In this document: piece after piece, positions 33,198-35,770 of the stretch
Position numbering within the stretch: the first letter of the stretch is position 1
Layout: each line of letters opens with the position of its first letter
Source of the DNA: Shewanella sp. TC10
Lineage (GTDB): Bacteria > Pseudomonadota > Gammaproteobacteria > Enterobacterales > Shewanellaceae
Direction of reading: 5' to 3'
Assembly: GCF_009663145.1 (NCBI RefSeq)
Contig: NZ_VKHR01000001.1
Span: 56-35,825, forward strand
Length of the DNA stretch: 35,770 bases
Notes under the pieces: model-generated
Database searches by the model: none
Seen by the model: the letters and a program-made list of their open reading frames with translations, nothing else
What the model was told of the DNA's origin: nothing
Position numbers and translations under genes: made by a program

Positions 33198-35630
33198 ATG
33201 ATGACAGACAGTATGAAAAAAGCTGCGCCAAGTAAAAATGCGCCTGTAAAAGGGGCTGCTGAGAGAAAAGCGCCAGCTAAAAAAGCAACCACAAAAAAAA
33301 CGCCTGCCAAAAAAGCACCCGCTAATAAAACGACAGCTAAAAAGCCAGGTGTTAGACGTGTTAGTGGTAAAACCAAGGCGCCTTCAAAGTGGAAAAAGCT
33401 ATGGTCATTCACTTGGAAAATTGGCCTAATCGGTTTGGTGGTGGTGTGTTCTTACGGCATTTACCTCGATCAAATCATTGCGCGTAAATTTGAAGGGCAA
33501 AAATGGCATTTACCTGCACAAGTATTCAGCCGTTCAATGGCTATTTACCCAGGAGCTGCCATTAACCATCCGCAATTGATGGCAGAGCTTAAGTTGCTTG
33601 GCTATCGAAAAGTCGCTAACCCAAGACAAGTGGGTGAGTTTTCTGCTTCAAGCACTAAAATCGAATTATGGCGTCGACCATTTTTACACCCAGAAGGCGA
33701 TCAAACAGCTCAAAGAGTGATGATTACCTTCGACAGTCAAGGTGTGTCATCAGTACAAAGAATGTCTGATAAACGTCAAATGGCAGTGTTTCATTTAGAG
33801 CCAGTATTGTTAGATCGTATCTTAGCGTCTGGTGGCGAAGATCGGTTATTTGTCCCAACCGAAGAAATGCCTCAAGCGATTGTTGATGCACTCATTTTGG
33901 TCGAAGATCGTAGCTTCTACGAGCACCATGGGGTGAACCCTTTTGCAATTGCCCGTGCGGCGATCGTTAATATTACTGCGGGGCGCACTGTTCAAGGTGG
34001 CTCGACTTTGACTCAGCAACTCGCTAAAAACTTCTTTTTAACCAGTGAACGATCGATTGTTCGTAAGATCCGTGAAGCCTTAATGGCGATTATCATCGAC
34101 TTTCGTTACAGCAAAGATGAAATTCTTGAAGCTTATTTAAATGAAGTTTATATGGGTCAAGATAAGTCTCGAGGTGTCCATGGTATGGGGCTGGCATCAC
34201 AGTTCTATTTTGGTCGTCCAATTGCCGAGCTAACCGTATCGCAACAAGCATTTTTGATCGCAGCCATTAAAGGGCCTTCTTATTACAATCCTTGGCGATC
34301 TCCTGAGCGAGCTCAAAACCGTCGAGATTTGGTGCTACGTTTATTGATGGAAGACGACAAGCTAACGGTTGAGCAATATAAAGCTGCAGTTGAATCACCG
34401 ATTGGCTTACGCGACTTTAATAAATCAGTACACCAAAAGCTGCCAGCTTTCTTTGCAGTAGTTAAAAATGAATTACGTCGTCGTTATGGTGACAGTTTAT
34501 TGCAACAATCTGGCGTGAAGGTATACACCACGCTAGATCCTATGGCGCAAGATGCTGCAGAAAAAGCGGTAGTGTCGACGATGAAGTCATTAGATGAGCG
34601 CACCAAAAATGTTCAAGTCGGCATGGTGGTTACCGATAAGTATACCGACGGTATTGCCGCAATGGTGGGTGACAGAGTGCCAAGCTTTGACGGCTTTAAT
34701 CGTGCGGTAGAAATTCGCCGTCCGATCGGATCTTTGGTGAAGCCATTCGTGTACGCCACAGCACTGCAACAAGGCAGTAAATACAACTTGGCATCACCTG
34801 TGGCTGATAAACCAATAACATTACAAAATGGCCAGGGTAAAACTTGGTCACCGCAAAATGTGGATAGAGTCTTTAGAGACGAAGTACCATTATTGACCGC
34901 CTTTAAAAACTCAATGAATGTACCGACCGTGAATGTGGGGATTGAAGTTGGGGTAGATAATGTGGCTAAAACCATGACAAGTGCAGGGTGGAGTGAAGCA
35001 ATCCCGCGTTACCCTTCAATGTTATTAGGGGCCATCAATGGCTCACCGTATATGGTTGCTCAAGCTTATCAAACCATTGCGAATAATGGCCGTTATCGAC
35101 CGCTGACTTCAATTACTGCTGTGTTAGATACCAATAATCAGCCACTAAAAGTAAGCCGTGAAAGAGCCACACAAGGCATGGAGCCTGCGACTGATTACTT
35201 AGTCCAGTACGCAATGAACCAAGTGGTTAAAAACGGCACAGCTAAACGACTTGGACAAGCATTTCCAAATGTCGACTTAGCCGGTAAAACAGGAACCAGT
35301 AACGATAGTCGTGACTCCTGGTTTGCAGGCTTTGATGAACGTAATGTGGCTGCGATTTGGGTGGGTCAAGACGATAACTCTAAAACGGGTTTATATGGTT
35401 CAAGTGGCGCGATGGCAGTTTATCAAGCTTTCTTGAAGCAACGTCCTCCGTTAGGTTTACGCATGACACCAGCTGATGGTATTACCCAAGGTTATTTTGA
35501 TCGAACAACCGGTGTCGCCAAACAGTCTGATTGCGATAATGTGGTCGCAATACCTGCAAGAATTGATAGCTATCAGCCGATTGATAATTGTGGTGAAGAG
35601 CTCTCTTGGTGGCAAAAGATTATTAATTAA
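33198..35630 (+). CDS. mrcB: Penicillin-binding protein 1B (bifunctional peptidoglycan synthase)
   Basis: 810 residues. A Lys/Ala/Pro-rich cytoplasmic tail (about 7-65, repeated AKK units) precedes one membrane segment (about 74-92). A UB2H-like region follows (about 100-200), then the glycosyltransferase domain with E236 in VEDRSFYEHHG, QGGSTLTQQLAKN and EAYLNEVYMGQ. The transpeptidase has S512 in GSLVKPF, the SxN motif in FKNSMNVP, and GKTGTSND. It polymerises and cross-links peptidoglycan in the periplasm. hrpB-mrcB is also the E. coli order. The start is uncertain among ATG 33198, 33201 and 33213; none has a strong ribosome-binding site. Confidence 0.96.
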   Translation: MMTDSMKKAAPSKNAPVKGAAERKAPAKKATTKKTPAKKAPANKTTAKKPGVRRVSGKTKAPSKWKKLWSFTWKIGLIGLVVVCSYGIYLDQIIARKFEGQKWHLPAQVFSRSMAIYPGAAINHPQLMAELKLLGYRKVANPRQVGEFSASSTKIELWRRPFLHPEGDQTAQRVMITFDSQGVSSVQRMSDKRQMAVFHLEPVLLDRILASGGEDRLFVPTEEMPQAIVDALILVEDRSFYEHHGVNPFAIARAAIVNITAGRTVQGGSTLTQQLAKNFFLTSERSIVRKIREALMAIIIDFRYSKDEILEAYLNEVYMGQDKSRGVHGMGLASQFYFGRPIAELTVSQQAFLIAAIKGPSYYNPWRSPERAQNRRDLVLRLLMEDDKLTVEQYKAAVESPIGLRDFNKSVHQKLPAFFAVVKNELRRRYGDSLLQQSGVKVYTTLDPMAQDAAEKAVVSTMKSLDERTKNVQVGMVVTDKYTDGIAAMVGDRVPSFDGFNRAVEIRRPIGSLVKPFVYATALQQGSKYNLASPVADKPITLQNGQGKTWSPQNVDRVFRDEVPLLTAFKNSMNVPTVNVGIEVGVDNVAKTMTSAGWSEAIPRYPSMLLGAINGSPYMVAQAYQTIANNGRYRPLTSITAVLDTNNQPLKVSRERATQGMEPATDYLVQYAMNQVVKNGTAKRLGQAFPNVDLAGKTGTSNDSRDSWFAGFDERNVAAIWVGQDDNSKTGLYGSSGAMAVYQAFLKQRPPLGLRMTPADGITQGYFDRTTGVAKQSDCDNVVAIPARIDSYQPIDNCGEELSWWQKIIN

Positions 35631-35666
35631 TCACTTTAATTAACAATTTATTGAATCAAAAAGTAT

Positions 35667-35770
35667 TAGGGCCTGTTGATCTTTCGAGGTTGCTTTTGCA
35701 GCGAATTGTTGGTCATTTGTACAAGGCAGAGACTTTGTGGTGTAGTTATTCTACATAAAAAGTCGATAAC
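35667..35770 (+). repeat. TAGGGCCTGTTGATC repeat, cut by the window end
   Basis: From 35667 to the last base this matches the reverse complement of 1848-1950 nearly base for base, including GCTTTTGCAGCGAATTGTTGG and TTGTACAAGGCAGAGACTTTG. A small internal hairpin GTAG-TTATT-CTAC lies at 35742-35754. The element begins 36 bases after the mrcB stop and continues beyond the window. Confidence 0.85.

Noticed and set aside
33161..33412. Minus-strand frame rich in Ala, Phe, Val and Leu
   Set aside because: It is the complement of the Lys/Ala repeat coding region of mrcB; its hydrophobic pattern follows from that repetition.

Overview
The window looks like a chromosomal segment of a marine gammaproteobacterium, most likely Shewanella or a close relative. 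The crp product is nearly identical to E. coli CRP. Two gene blocks keep the E. coli order: crp/prkB/yheU/yheT/yheS/yheV, and panC-panB-folK-pcnB-gluQ-dksA-sfsA with thpR, hrpB and mrcB. The astA-astD-DUF1338 neighbourhood and moderate A+T richness also fit Shewanella. This is inferred from protein recognition and synteny; no database was searched. No rRNA, tRNA, CRISPR array, prophage or transposase gene was seen.

Layout. Positions 1-2785 hold the 3' end of astA, astD (arginine succinyltransferase pathway) and a DUF1338 gene, separated by a 265-bp repeat with inverted ends. Positions 2911-5271 are a minus-strand operon of a PepSY protein, an OmpR-type regulator and a PhoQ-like kinase. Then come crp (minus), a secreted Sel1/TPR protein and a short membrane protein (both plus), and prkB-yheU-yheT (minus). 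Positions 10571-12706 carry a Tat-signal small subunit and a GMC flavoprotein. Positions 13248-15550 carry a GAPDH-arsJ pair, the two-step arsenate detoxification module that makes and exports 1-arseno-3-phosphoglycerate. After that come a TIGR02444 protein, the ABC-F ATPase YheS, the zinc-ribbon protein YheV and a DUF4124 protein. Positions 19532-25602 are a long minus-strand run: dksA, gluQ, pcnB, folK, panB and panC, with sfsA upstream. The last part holds pepB, thpR (minus), a GGDEF/EAL protein, hrpB and mrcB (plus).

Most notable observations. (1) pcnB has no ATG, GTG or TTG that could give a complete enzyme. An in-frame TAA lies just upstream, and an ATT codon 6 nt behind a GAGG sits where E. 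coli pcnB uses its AUU start. (2) The GAPDH-arsJ arsenate module has no visible arsR but carries AT-rich CATATAT repeats upstream. (3) A dispersed intergenic repeat family beginning TAGGGCCTGTTGATCTTTC occurs four times, once with both ends. (4) Several short tandem arrays occur between genes: 5 x 16 bp, 7 x TTGAAC and 2 x 36 bp. I saw no clearly unprecedented multi-gene defence or biosynthetic system.
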